Shown: in pieces, positions 45,726-55,042 of the stretch
How positions within the stretch are numbered: the first letter of the stretch is position 1
How the letters are laid out: the number at the start of each line of letters is the position of its first letter
DNA from: Zobellia galactanivorans
GTDB taxonomy: Bacteria > Bacteroidota > Bacteroidia > Flavobacteriales > Flavobacteriaceae
DNA length: 64,000 nt
Direction of reading: 5' to 3'
Assembly (NCBI RefSeq): GCF_000973105.1
Contig: NC_015844.1
Span: 4,956,501 to 5,020,500 of the forward strand
Notes under the pieces: generated by a model
Seen by the model: only the letters and a program-made list of their open reading frames with translations
What the model was told of the DNA's origin: nothing
Database searches by the model: none
Translations under genes and position numbers: made by a program

Positions 45726-47057
45726 ATGTCGAAATCATTTTCAGCTTTAGGGATCAACGAACAACTGCTACAGAGTTTAGCCCACCTAAAAATTTCCGTT
45801 CCCACCGATATTCAAAAGAAAACCATTCCCGTCTTATTAAAGCAAAAGGATGATGTAGTGGCCTTGGCCAAGACGGGAACCGGTAAGACCGCGGCTTTTG
45901 GCCTGCCCTTGCTTCAATTGATACATACCGATAAAACAGAGGTACAGGCCGTTATTCTATCGCCAACACGGGAATTGGGGCAACAGATCTACGAGAACCT
46001 GGTTTCCTTTGCGGCCCATAGTCCCGCCATATCCATTGCTTCCGCTTGTGGCGGTATTCCCATAAAACCACAAATAGAACGGTTAAAGGAAACAACGCAT
46101 ATTATCGTAGCTACACCCGGCCGATTGATCGACTTGATCCAACGGAAGGCCGTTAGCCTAAAAAAACTAAGGTACTTGGTCTTAGACGAGGCCGACGAGA
46201 TGGTAACCGCCCTGAAAACGGACTTGGATACCCTAGATGCCGAGATGCCCAAATCGAGACGTACATTGCTCTTTACCGCCACCATGCCGGGAACGGTAAA
46301 GCAATTGGTACAGAACTATATGTCGAAGCACGTAGTGCACCTAGAGGCCGATATGGCACAAATGGGCCACCAAGGCATCGACCATAAATATATGGTAGTC
46401 GAACCTATTGAAAAACTCGAGGTGCTGCTCCACTTTTTAAATAGCAAAGAAGGGGAGCGCGGAATCATCTTCTGCAAGACCAAAGCGGCAGTGAATAAAC
46501 TGGCAAAGAAATTGGCCATCAACAAATTTTCTTCCGGATCCATTCACGGTAGTCTCACCCAAGGAATCCGAGATCGGATCATGGGGCAGTTCAGGGAAGG
46601 GTTTATCGATATTCTTGTAGCTACGGATTTGGCCGCCCGTGGTATTGACGTTAAGGAAATATCCTATGTGGTGAATTACCACTTGCCCGATACCTATGAA
46701 GCCTATGTACACCGAAGCGGCCGTACAGCTAGGGCAGGGGCAAAGGGACTTTCATTAACCATTATCCAAGAAGAGGAACGGAAAGACATTCCGGAATTTG
46801 AAAAGGAACTGGGACTCGTTTTCAACGAACTTAAAAAACAAGGGGCCGAAGATAGGGAAGAAACCAATTTGGTACTGTGGGCCAAGAAAATTTTCAAGAC
46901 CAAACCGAACCGAAACCTTTCCCCGGAAACTAAGGAAAAAATAAAAACCATTTTCCATCATTTGACCAAGGAAGAATTGATAGAAAAAGTACTGGCCGAC
47001 CATGTGATGCACCACACCACGGCCAACCACAAAATAGAGGCGTCTTCAAAGCACTGA
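45726..47057 (+). CDS. DEAD-box RNA helicase
   Basis: A 443-residue ATP-dependent RNA helicase with all core motifs: Q motif (PTDIQKKTIP), AKTGTGKT, PTRELG, TPGR, DEAD (LDEADEM), SAT-like TAT, and ARGIDV with HRSGRTARAG. The C-terminal 80 residues are basic and without a known RNA-binding domain. Likely roles are ribosome assembly or cold adaptation. It is 3 bp from the next helicase, so the two are co-transcribed. Confidence 0.93.
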   Translation: MSKSFSALGINEQLLQSLAHLKISVPTDIQKKTIPVLLKQKDDVVALAKTGTGKTAAFGLPLLQLIHTDKTEVQAVILSPTRELGQQIYENLVSFAAHSPAISIASACGGIPIKPQIERLKETTHIIVATPGRLIDLIQRKAVSLKKLRYLVLDEADEMVTALKTDLDTLDAEMPKSRRTLLFTATMPGTVKQLVQNYMSKHVVHLEADMAQMGHQGIDHKYMVVEPIEKLEVLLHFLNSKEGERGIIFCKTKAAVNKLAKKLAINKFSSGSIHGSLTQGIRDRIMGQFREGFIDILVATDLAARGIDVKEISYVVNYHLPDTYEAYVHRSGRTARAGAKGLSLTIIQEEERKDIPEFEKELGLVFNELKKQGAEDREETNLVLWAKKIFKTKPNRNLSPETKEKIKTIFHHLTKEELIEKVLADHVMHHTTANHKIEASSKH

Positions 47058-47060
47058 TCC

Positions 47061-48374
47061 ATGGCCAACAACATTCGTAATCAACAGGATATTTTAGCGA
47101 AACTCAAGATTTCGGCATTGAACCCCATGCAAGAGGAAGCCCTTGACACCATTGCAAAAACCACCAACACGGTTTTGCTTTCGCCAACGGGCACCGGTAA
47201 GACCTTGGCCTTTCTTTTGCCCCTTATCGACAGCCTAGATCCAGAGTGTACCGAAATACAAGCCTTGATCTTAGTGCCCTCACGCGAACTGGCCATACAG
47301 ATCGAACAAGTGGTCCGTGATATGGGCTCCGGTTTTAAGGTGAATGCGGTATACGGCGGTCGACCTATTTCCAAGGATAAAATTGAATTAAAGCATACAC
47401 CGGCGATCCTCATAGGTACACCGGGAAGGATTGCCGACCATTTTGGTAGCGGTCGTTTTTCTAAAACGGATATCAGGACCTTGGTCTTGGATGAGTTTGA
47501 CAAATCGCTGGAAACGGGATTTGAAGGTGAAATGAGTACGATCATCAACCAATTGCCCCATCTGAACAAGCGTATACTTACTTCCGCTACACAGGGGGTT
47601 GAAATTCCGAAATTCGTTCGATTGGACCAAGCCGTAACCATCGATTACCTAGCGGCCAAAAAAGAATCGAAACTGACCATAAAAACCGTGATTTCAACGG
47701 ATAAGGATAAATTACGGACCTTGGCCGAACTGCTGCTCCACCTTGGCGACCAACCCGGAATCATCTTTTGCAATTTTAGGGAGAGCATCGAACGTGTCAG
47801 CGGGTTTTTAGATAAAAACAGAATCCAATATACCTGTTTTTCAGGGGGGATGGAACAAAGGGACAGGGAACGTTCATTGATCAAATTCAGAAATGGCACT
47901 AGCCGAATATTGATCGCTACGGATTTGGCGGCAAGGGGCATAGATATTCCCGAGTTGAAGTATATCGTTCATTACGAACTTCCCAGGGCCGTAGAGGAAT
48001 TCACCCACCGTAATGGCAGAACGGCCCGTGTAGATGCCAAAGGAACGGCCTATGTCTTGCAATACAAAAATGAACATGTACCCGAGTTCATCAAAGGTGC
48101 CGAAAGTATCGCTATTGGCGAAAAAACGGCCCGCAAACCCCAGTTGTGGGAAACCCTGTTTATTTCCGGCGGCAGAAAGGACAAGATCTCAAAAGGGGAT
48201 ATTGCCGGACTCTTCTTTAAGCAAGGGGGTATCAAAAAAGATCAGTTGGGCGTTATCGAGCTCAAACAAGATTGTGCCTTTGTGGCCGTTCCCTTGTCGA
48301 TTGCCGATCAGTTAGTCGGAACATTGAACAACTCGCGCTTAAAGAACAAGAAAGTTCGCGTTTCCATTTTGTAA
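47061..48374 (+). CDS. DEAD-box RNA helicase with DbpA-type RNA-binding domain
   Basis: A 437-residue helicase with SPTGTGKT, PSRELA, TPGR, SAT and HRNGRTAR. Motif II reads DEFD in place of DEAD. The C-terminal 70 residues (GDIAGLFFKQGGIKKDQLG onward) form a DbpA-like RRM domain that in E. coli binds 23S rRNA hairpin 92, which suggests a 50S assembly role. Co-transcribed with the preceding DEAD-box gene. Between its stop and the cold-shock gene is 397 bp containing only a promoter. Confidence 0.92.
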   Translation: MANNIRNQQDILAKLKISALNPMQEEALDTIAKTTNTVLLSPTGTGKTLAFLLPLIDSLDPECTEIQALILVPSRELAIQIEQVVRDMGSGFKVNAVYGGRPISKDKIELKHTPAILIGTPGRIADHFGSGRFSKTDIRTLVLDEFDKSLETGFEGEMSTIINQLPHLNKRILTSATQGVEIPKFVRLDQAVTIDYLAAKKESKLTIKTVISTDKDKLRTLAELLLHLGDQPGIIFCNFRESIERVSGFLDKNRIQYTCFSGGMEQRDRERSLIKFRNGTSRILIATDLAARGIDIPELKYIVHYELPRAVEEFTHRNGRTARVDAKGTAYVLQYKNEHVPEFIKGAESIAIGEKTARKPQLWETLFISGGRKDKISKGDIAGLFFKQGGIKKDQLGVIELKQDCAFVAVPLSIADQLVGTLNNSRLKNKKVRVSIL

Positions 48375-48703
48375 AAACAGCGATAATCGCCCCTTGATTT
48401 TAATGAAAAACTTAAACTTGGGCGCCGATTATTTGTCACCAATCAGCGGCTTCCTTTAAAATTCCCCCTCCGAAATGGGGCCAAACCCCTCTTTTGAAGA
48501 GCAAAAAGACATGGATAAGGCATAAAAAACACCTAATCTTAATCGAGCACATTTTACGGATATCTTCCTAAAACCACAACTTACCACAGAATACCGTCTA
48601 TAATCATTGAACAATGAGTGCATATTTAGGCCAAATGGGCCGAAATTCAATGAATACTTAAAAGTTGGTTTTATAAGAAGTTGAAAATAAGTAAATTAAA
48701 ATG

Positions 48704-48733
48704 TTGAATGTTGGGAAATTGGCGCCATCTTTG
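48704..48733 (+). promoter_or_regulatory. Promoter of the cold-shock gene
   Basis: TTG at 48704-48706 and CATCTTTG at 48726-48733, 19 bp apart, resemble the Bacteroidota -33/-7 pair. The leader would be about 30 nt, shorter than the long cold-shock leaders of E. coli. The rest of 48375-48703 holds small palindromes but no gene. Confidence 0.5.
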
Positions 48734-48771
48734 CAAAACAATAAGTACTATAAATTTTTAATTACATTACA

Positions 48772-48963
48772 ATGAGTAAAGGAACAGTAAAATTTTTCAA
48801 TGATACAAAAGGATTTGGTTTTATCACTGAAGAAGGCGTTGAAAAAGATCACTTTGTACACGTTTCAGGATTAGTTGACGAGATTCGCGAAGGCGATGAA
48901 GTTGAATTCGATCTACAAGAAGGCAACAAAGGTTTGAACGCAGTGAACGTAAAAGTTATCTAA
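48772..48963 (+). CDS. Cold-shock domain protein (CspA family)
   Basis: A 63-residue single cold-shock domain with RNP1 KGFGFIT and RNP2 HFVHVSGL, a five-strand OB fold that binds single-stranded RNA and DNA. It is slightly shorter than CspA and acidic at the C-terminus. Its own promoter and terminator make it monocistronic, next to RNA helicases with which it may act at low temperature. Confidence 0.95.
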   Translation: MSKGTVKFFNDTKGFGFITEEGVEKDHFVHVSGLVDEIREGDEVEFDLQEGNKGLNAVNVKVI

Positions 48964-48984
48964 TACATATACTTTAAGTTTTAC

Positions 48985-49015
48985 AAAAGCCCATCTTAAT
49001 CGATGGGCTTTTTTT
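48985..49015 (+). terminator. Terminator after the cold-shock gene
   Basis: AAAAGCCCATC at 48985-48995 pairs perfectly with 49002-49012 around a 6-nt loop, with further T residues. Confidence 0.9.
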
Positions 49016-49265
49016 GTGCCCAAAAATTTTACCCGAACAGCTTCCCGACATGCACAGTGCCTTCGTTGTGGCGGCCTCAACTAGGCCAGCCAAGGATCCG
49101 GATCAATTCCCAAGCCATTAAAAATTTAATAAGGACAAGCGCCCCATTCGTCTATAACTTTAAGAGTTGTATAGATATAAATGCGGTATTGGTCTATATA
49201 CTTCTTCCCCTTCAATTTATAAGACTACTTTTGCAGCTCTATAAACAAGTACTAAACATAAAGTC

Positions 49266-49565
49266 ATGAAAAAAGTAATAGCATCGGTGGCTCTCGTAGC
49301 CGCTTTATCAAGTTGTAATAGTGTAAAGAACGTAAACACATCCAATGTAGCGGATGCCGCAACACTGTTGAGTTCATTGAGCTCAAATTCGACCGTTCAA
49401 CAAGTGGCCAGTTTATTTAGCCTATTGGATACGGATAAGAACGAAGCCATCAGCTCAACGGAAGCTATCGGTTCGGTTTCGGAGAACTTTGAACAATTGG
49501 ATTCGGATAACAATTCAAGTCTTAACCTTACGGAACTACAAGGCCTTCTTGCTTTGCTGAAATAA
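49266..49565 (+). CDS. Small EF-hand lipoprotein
   Basis: A 99-residue lipoprotein (lipobox ALSSC, C17) with two EF-hand calcium loops, DTDKNEAISSTEA and DSDNNSSLNLTEL, in the mature part. It probably binds Ca2+ at the cell envelope; in sea water that could be structural. No neighbour is co-directional within 200 bp, so no partner can be named. Confidence 0.8.
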   Translation: MKKVIASVALVAALSSCNSVKNVNTSNVADAATLLSSLSSNSTVQQVASLFSLLDTDKNEAISSTEAIGSVSENFEQLDSDNNSSLNLTELQGLLALLK

Positions 49566-49804
49566 TAGGGGAGGAAAAGTATCGTATAACTAGGCGTGTT
49601 CTATTCGAATACGCCTTTTTTGTACCCTAAATTTAAAATACCGTGGTTTTCTACATCTATAGAATCCCCCAATTCATAGATTGAAAACATCCCCTCGTCT
49701 AGTTTGCGATAAAAACAGCCATGTGAAATTAAACCGAGGTGAAAAATAAGTGTCAAAGTAGTGATCGCAATCCTAAAAGTTTAACTTTTTAAATCTTATG
49801 CATC

Positions 49805-50392
49805 ATGAAAACAAACATTAAAACATACGTAGTAGCTTCTTTATTTTTAATTGCATGTACTGTTTCGGCTACGGCCCAAACCCGTAAGCGTACTAGCACA
49901 AAGGTCACAACGACCAAAACTGTAGTGAAGACCACCCCGAACAGGGTATCGAGCAGAAAAGTGGTCTACAGAACCCCAAAAAAGAAGGTGGTATCGGTAA
50001 GAACCGTGCCCAACAGAACGGTTATTAGGCACAAGGGCAATGACTATTACTATTCCAATAATAAATTTTACACCGTATCACGAGGACGATACATTGTGAT
50101 AGCCCCTAAAATTGGCTTTAGAATAAAAACCCTTCCTTCAGATTACCGAAGGGTACGTTTTAACAACCGGGTGTATTTTTATGTGGGCGGAACCTTCTAT
50201 ACCGAGGTAAACTCAGAGTACGAGGTAGTAGAGCCTGAAGTAGGCACCATAGTATATGAGCTTCCCGATGGTTATGAAAAAGTAAATATAGACGGGCAAA
50301 CCTATTTTGAGTTCGCCAACATCCTTTATGAAAAAGTACAGGTAAATGGCACGAGAGCCTATGAAGTGGTGGGTATCATAGATATGGAGTAA
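49805..50392 (+). CDS. Exported basic protein with DUF6515-like repeats
   Basis: A 195-residue protein with a signal peptide (to TAQ, about 25), a strongly basic Thr/Lys/Arg-rich stretch (26-78) and a C-terminal half with repeated YYY/Y-x-V units: NDYYYSNNKFYTV, RVYFYVGGTFYTEV and QTYFEFANILYEKV. This recalls the DUF6515 family of exported proteins. Function unknown; the basic part may bind nucleic acid or surface polysaccharide. Confidence 0.75.
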   Translation: MKTNIKTYVVASLFLIACTVSATAQTRKRTSTKVTTTKTVVKTTPNRVSSRKVVYRTPKKKVVSVRTVPNRTVIRHKGNDYYYSNNKFYTVSRGRYIVIAPKIGFRIKTLPSDYRRVRFNNRVYFYVGGTFYTEVNSEYEVVEPEVGTIVYELPDGYEKVNIDGQTYFEFANILYEKVQVNGTRAYEVVGIIDME

Positions 50393-50416
50393 GCGTAAAA
50401 ACACCTGTATGCAATA

Positions 50417-50456
50417 AAAAGGGCGGCTACCGACATAAGGGTAGCGGCCCTTTTTT
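50417..50456 (+). terminator. Terminator after the DUF6515-like gene
   Basis: AAAAGGGCGGCTACC at 50417-50431 pairs with 50440-50454 with one mismatch, then T residues. Confidence 0.85.
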
Positions 50457-50642
50457 ATGGCCCGGCATAGCAAAAAGCCTATCGTATCGATTAACGGTCA
50501 TCACAGGGAATTCACCAGCCCCATTTCCCATAAAATAAAAGGCCCATTTTGCATAAAGCCTTCAAAATAAAGATGTAGTTTCGCGCGGCATAAAATTTTA
50601 CGATTACGGAGTACAATTATTCCGATAAAAACAGGAGGAAGG

Positions 50643-52190
50643 ATGAGTGAAGCGTTGGAAGGAAGCCCAGAAGTAAGCTTAGAGGAAGTAGAGAAGTGTA
50701 TTGCCGTGCTAGAACGATTGGTGGCCGACACCGATCAGATATTCGAAATCCCAAAAGAACAAAGAACCACGCTCATAAAGGTGTCGGGGCAATTATCCCG
50801 CCCGAGTAGGGAAGAGTTCTCGAGAAGAAAAAAAGACGCCAAAAAAGCGGCCAAGCGAAAGCAAGCGGCCAAAGACAAAAGTGCCCGTAACCAGACCGGT
50901 ATTCGACACGCCCGTGAGGCCTCGGTGTTTGTGGCCCCAAAATTACTGGCTGCGGCCGACCTAGCGGCAAAGGATACTCCAGAATTGGAATCGCCCCGCG
51001 ACTGCTACGTCTGTAAGGCCAAATTCACCAAGCTCCACCATTTCTACGATACCATGTGTACCGAATGCGGAGACCTAAACTATGCCAAACGCTTTCAAAC
51101 GGCCGACGTAAAGGGCCAAGTGGCAGTGATTACAGGTTCACGCCTAAAGATCGGCTACCATATCAGCCTAATGCTCTTACGCGGAGGGGCCACTGTTATT
51201 GCTACCACCCGTTTCCCCGTGGATTCGGCTCTACGCTTTTCCAAAGAGGCCGATTTTATGGAGTGGGGCCATCGTCTTAAAATACACGGACTCGACCTAA
51301 GGCATATTCCCAGCGTGGAAATTTTCTGCAACTACATTGAGCAGAACTACGAAAAGCTTGATATTCTCATCAACAATGCGGCCCAAACCGTCCGGCGTCC
51401 GGCAGGTTTCTATGCCCATCTCATGCTAAATGAAGAAAGGCCCTTTGAGAGCTTACCCAAATTTGCGCAAGATGTGCTGGCCGACCATAGGAGTTGCCTA
51501 GGAGAGCTTAACGAACTCACTTCCGCGGCATCCTCCAACAAGAACATGCCCGTTTCATGGCACGGTCCCGAACCCGGCATCGGTTTACGCTCTTCCGCAA
51601 GATTGTCGCAGATCCCCTATAGTTTTGACGCGAGCCTAGTCGCCAAGGAGGTCTTCCCCGAAAGTGAACTGGACGCCGATTTACAACAAGTAGACCTGCG
51701 TAAGACCAATAGCTGGCGTTTGAAATTGGGAGCCATTGAAACCACTGAAATGGTAGAGGTACAATTGGTAAATTCCGTAGCTCCCTTTGTCTTGTGCAAC
51801 CGCCTTTCCGAAATCATGAAAAAGGAAAATACCGGGCAAAAACACATTATAAACGTATCGGCCATGGAAGGTAAGTTCCACCGATTTTTTAAGGAATCGC
51901 GACACCCCCACACCAATATGGCGAAAGCCGCCCTGAACATGCTTACCCATACGGCTTCGGGTGACCTGGCCAAATTCGGTATTTATATGAATGCGGTAGA
52001 TACGGGCTGGGTGACCGATGAAGACCCTGCGGAATTGGCCAAAAGAAAGCAGGAAGTCCATGATTTTCAACCCCCATTGGATATTGTTGATGGTGCCGCC
52101 AGGGTAGTGGACCCCTTGTTCGACGGTATCAATACCGGAAAGCACTGGTGCGGAAAGTTCCTAAAGGATTACTTCCCGATTTCTTGGTAG
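50643..52190 (+). CDS. SDR-fold protein with N-terminal zinc-finger region, catalytic Tyr missing
   Basis: A 515-residue protein. Residues 1-110 are helical and basic; C121, C124, C139 and C142 form a treble C-x2-C pair likely to bind zinc; the SDR domain starts at 157 with TGSRLKIG (164-171). NNAA replaces NNAG. Where the YxxxK pair is expected the sequence reads TNMAK, so the catalytic tyrosine is absent. A long insertion (about 265-355) splits the domain. It is far larger than ordinary SDRs. A binding or regulatory role, or an unusual chemistry, is more likely than standard oxidoreduction. Confidence 0.82.
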   Translation: MSEALEGSPEVSLEEVEKCIAVLERLVADTDQIFEIPKEQRTTLIKVSGQLSRPSREEFSRRKKDAKKAAKRKQAAKDKSARNQTGIRHAREASVFVAPKLLAAADLAAKDTPELESPRDCYVCKAKFTKLHHFYDTMCTECGDLNYAKRFQTADVKGQVAVITGSRLKIGYHISLMLLRGGATVIATTRFPVDSALRFSKEADFMEWGHRLKIHGLDLRHIPSVEIFCNYIEQNYEKLDILINNAAQTVRRPAGFYAHLMLNEERPFESLPKFAQDVLADHRSCLGELNELTSAASSNKNMPVSWHGPEPGIGLRSSARLSQIPYSFDASLVAKEVFPESELDADLQQVDLRKTNSWRLKLGAIETTEMVEVQLVNSVAPFVLCNRLSEIMKKENTGQKHIINVSAMEGKFHRFFKESRHPHTNMAKAALNMLTHTASGDLAKFGIYMNAVDTGWVTDEDPAELAKRKQEVHDFQPPLDIVDGAARVVDPLFDGINTGKHWCGKFLKDYFPISW

Positions 52191-52205
52191 TAAAAAGCTT
52201 GGCGT

Positions 52206-52817
52206 TTAGGCCGTGACGGTACGGGAGTGTTCCATAAAGTGATTTTCTAGGCGCTTCAACTGCGGATGGGCTTTTTCGGCATAGATTACAAACTGGCTTT
52301 TCTTAATGCTTGCCGCCATGGCGATCAGGCCTGTAGCTTCCTTTTTGTTCGATAGGAATTCGGCATCGTCGACACTAATGATCTTCAATTCGGAAATACT
52401 TACGCCATTGGTCAGAAACAGGTTGTGAAGCGTTTTGGGCGTGGTAATCAAAATATCGATACCCAAGTATATTTCGGACTTCTGCACGTCTATATGCAGC
52501 TGCTCGTAGCTGGCATACACCCGTAACGAACTGTATTTGGTATATTCTATAAAGGTTTGGTACAGTTCCAGCACCTTCTCTTTGTTCTCTACCATAACCA
52601 CCGCCCTTGGGGCGTCTCCTATAGCCTCGCATTTTAGCTTTTGCAAGGTGGTCAAGACCAAAGTGGTCGTTTTTCCACTGCCTTGCTTAGCGAAGGCAAA
52701 GACATTTATACCACTTTTGATTACGGGAATGCTACTTTTTTGAAAGGGCGTTGGCGTTTCAATTTCCAAACGCTCTAAATTCTCAAGCAAGTGGGGATGT
52801 AATTTTCTAAAGGGCAT
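52206..52817 (-). CDS. Degenerate single-domain DEAD-box-like protein
   Basis: A 203-residue protein matching only the first RecA domain of a DEAD-box helicase: Q-like motif PTPFQKSSIP, Walker A AKQGSGKTT (about 43-51), TTPKTL for TPGR and DDAE for DEAD. There is no second helicase domain and the frame ends cleanly, with its own promoter, so it is probably a real short protein and not a fragment. It might bind ATP or RNA, or modulate the full-length helicases nearby. Confidence 0.8.
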   Translation of the reverse strand: MPFRKLHPHLLENLERLEIETPTPFQKSSIPVIKSGINVFAFAKQGSGKTTTLVLTTLQKLKCEAIGDAPRAVVMVENKEKVLELYQTFIEYTKYSSLRVYASYEQLHIDVQKSEIYLGIDILITTPKTLHNLFLTNGVSISELKIISVDDAEFLSNKKEATGLIAMAASIKKSQFVIYAEKAHPQLKRLENHFMEHSRTVTA

Positions 52818-52867
52818 ACGCTTTATCTACTAAAATTGAGGTTCTTAATCCGATGTGTTCCAAAACG

Positions 52868-52875
52868 CAAAGATA
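52868..52875 (-). promoter_or_regulatory. -7 box for the short DEAD-like gene
   Basis: CAAAGATA on the plus strand reads TATCTTTG on the minus strand, a perfect -7 box 50 bp before the start at 52817. From 52876 to 53162 I see no gene. Confidence 0.6.
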
Positions 52876-53162
52876 GGGACAACCATTGGTGAAAGTGAAA
52901 TATGGGCGACAACTTATTTTAAATTGAAGATCGGCCTTAAAAAAAAACGGAATTACCGTCTTTCAGGAGCATGCCAGAGAACGCCAAGACAACAGCCCCC
53001 AAAGCCCAATCGCGTAGCGCCTGTTAAAAACTTATGTAAAAGCCTTATGTAAATCTGTAAGGTAGGTCTTCGTAGAGGTGGTAAATTAGAGGGGTATAAA
53101 AAAGAAAGATATAGAATCGCGGGTATTATAGAAAGGATGGCATCAACAACTATATCCCATTG

Positions 53163-54900
53163 TTGTTAGCCGTAATACCCCCCACTCAACTGTAACATTA
53201 AGAACTTGATCAAGTCTTTAGAAAAAGAAAATTGATGACTAAAAAACTGTTTGACATATTACTAATACTATCATTGCTGATTCCAAATTTAGCAACTTCC
53301 CAAAGTATTGTTTCAAGTGTAGACAGCCTATACAAAGTAAATAATAATCAACCCGGATTTTCAATAGCTGTGTTTAAGGGGAACGAAATCCTGCTTGAAA
53401 AACAATATGGAACGGCTAATCTTGATTATGGTATTCCAATAACAAATGAAACGGTATTTGATATTGGTTCAATTGCAAAACAATTTACGGCAGCAGCAAT
53501 TTTGTTATTAGAGAATGAAGGGAAATTATCTTTAAAAGAACCCGCTTACAAATATATCGATAAGCTTCCTAGATATAAAAAAGGCGACCCAACTATAGAA
53601 CAATTGTTAAATCAAACTAGCGGAATACCGGAAGTTGACCCATATTTCTATTTAGCAGATTTATCTTTTAACGACTTACTTACACAATCTAGAGTTAGTA
53701 ATATCATAGTAAATTTAAAAGAGCTCAACTTTAAACCTGGAGATTATTTTGAATATACTAACACAAACTACATTTTGCTTGCTAATATTATTGAAAAAGT
53801 ATCAGAAAAACCTTTTGTAGAATATCTACAAGAGCATATTTTTTCACCACTGAAAATGGAAAGTACCATCAAAAAAAATAATACGTACAACATAATAAAA
53901 AATAGAGCTATAGGGTATATTGAAGATGAAGGAGCTTACTACAAAATGCATTTGCACTCTGCAATCTACAATGGAGATGGTCAAATTATGACTACATCAA
54001 AAGATATGTTTAATTGGCATCAAGGAATTCGTAATTCTACTATCGGCACACCTGAATTGTGGAAGAAAATGCATACTAAAGCAAAGCTAAATGATGGAAC
54101 CATAATCGACTTTGGGTTAGGAGTTGAATTTGAAACACATAACGGTTATTCCGCTATGGGATTTGACGGTATGATCATGGGAGGGTTCGTTTCGAAATAC
54201 TTGTACTTTCCAGAATTGGATATTGCGTTTTTTACCACACAAAACACTTTTGAAGAGGACTTTGAAGAACGATTCTTTCAGCTTGTGGATTTATATATTA
54301 CAAACAAAGAGCAAGATAACACGAATCAAAAGTTAGAGAATGTGATTATTGAACTTCCTAAAGATGAGCTTAAAAAATATGAGGGTTCTTACATCTTTCT
54401 TGGTAATGAATATGAAGATATAAGAACTGGAACAATTAAACTAAAAGAAAATATTTTAGTTTTAAAAACAAGAGATGGAGAAGAAATAGGAAAATTAGAG
54501 CCTCTTGGTAGTCAAAAGTTTTTGATGGGTGGCAACATTATTGAGTTTGATACTCAAGCAAATAAGAAACAATACAAATTTTATGCAAATGAAAACGAAA
54601 AACCTTGGCTATTCAAAGAATTTGAACCTTACGGGCATACAGAATTAGAATTAAAAGAACTTGAAGGTATTTATTTAAATAAAAGTTTACAAGTAGCTAA
54701 AGAAGTTAAATTTGAAGATGGTAAGTTGCAATTACATTATGGACGAGGAGCATACAGCGTTGAAATGAAAACATTATCTAAAGACCTATTCAATATTCCA
54801 AATTACCCAATACAATTTAAAAGAAATAAAAATGGAGAGATAATTTCGATAAAAATTATGGGATTGGAATTTGAGAAAATATAATTACTATGGCTAACAA
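53163..54900. repeat. Short inverted repeat flanking the beta-lactamase-fold gene
   Basis: TTGTTAGCC at 53163-53171 and GGCTAACAA at 54892-54900 are perfect inverted copies on either side of one gene, 64 bp before its start and 7 bp after its stop. The right copy continues into a GCGTTGCACAAAT stretch. The layout recalls gene-cassette ends, but the canonical attC consensus (RYYYAAC/GTTRRRY) is not met. Confidence 0.4.
53235..54884 (+). CDS. Exported serine hydrolase, beta-lactamase/penicillin-binding fold
   Basis: A 549-residue protein with a signal peptide (to about 22) and a class C beta-lactamase/DD-peptidase-like domain (about 25-355). The SxxK motif is S79-I-A-K82 in DIGSIAKQ and the YxN motif is in FEYTNTNY. 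The C-terminal 190 residues are two beta-rich DUF3471-type repeats (KYEGSYIFLG, LEGIYLNKS). Such proteins are usually esterases or D-amino peptidases, not resistance enzymes. The gene is AT-rich against its neighbours and starts an accessory stretch to 56.4 kb. ATG at 53235 is preferred to the adjoining TTG. Confidence 0.88.
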   Translation: MTKKLFDILLILSLLIPNLATSQSIVSSVDSLYKVNNNQPGFSIAVFKGNEILLEKQYGTANLDYGIPITNETVFDIGSIAKQFTAAAILLLENEGKLSLKEPAYKYIDKLPRYKKGDPTIEQLLNQTSGIPEVDPYFYLADLSFNDLLTQSRVSNIIVNLKELNFKPGDYFEYTNTNYILLANIIEKVSEKPFVEYLQEHIFSPLKMESTIKKNNTYNIIKNRAIGYIEDEGAYYKMHLHSAIYNGDGQIMTTSKDMFNWHQGIRNSTIGTPELWKKMHTKAKLNDGTIIDFGLGVEFETHNGYSAMGFDGMIMGGFVSKYLYFPELDIAFFTTQNTFEEDFEERFFQLVDLYITNKEQDNTNQKLENVIIELPKDELKKYEGSYIFLGNEYEDIRTGTIKLKENILVLKTRDGEEIGKLEPLGSQKFLMGGNIIEFDTQANKKQYKFYANENEKPWLFKEFEPYGHTELELKELEGIYLNKSLQVAKEVKFEDGKLQLHYGRGAYSVEMKTLSKDLFNIPNYPIQFKRNKNGEIISIKIMGLEFEKI

Positions 54901-54947
54901 TAGTAAGCGTTGCACAAATTCCTAATTCCTAAAATATAGGCGCGTAT

Positions 54948-54976
54948 AACCGCTTTTTAAAGCGGTTTTGTCTTTT
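54948..54976 (+). terminator. Terminator after the beta-lactamase-fold gene
   Basis: AACCGCTTT at 54948-54956 pairs perfectly with 54959-54967, followed by TTGTCTTTT. Confidence 0.8.
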
Positions 54977-55042
54977 AGACCACTGGCCAACCTATTTTTT
55001 TTGGGGTAACTTACATATTGACGAACATTAAAACAAACGATA

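Noticed and set aside
49003-49269. 88-codon ORF after the cold-shock gene
   Set aside because: It starts inside the cold-shock terminator and overlaps the start of the EF-hand lipoprotein gene.
53235-54884. Antibiotic-resistance beta-lactamase
   Set aside because: The SxxK/YxN fold is shared by esterases and peptidases, and the DUF3471-type tail points to these.
53163-54900. True integron attC site
   Set aside because: The repeat does not match the RYYYAAC/GTTRRRY core and no integrase gene is present.
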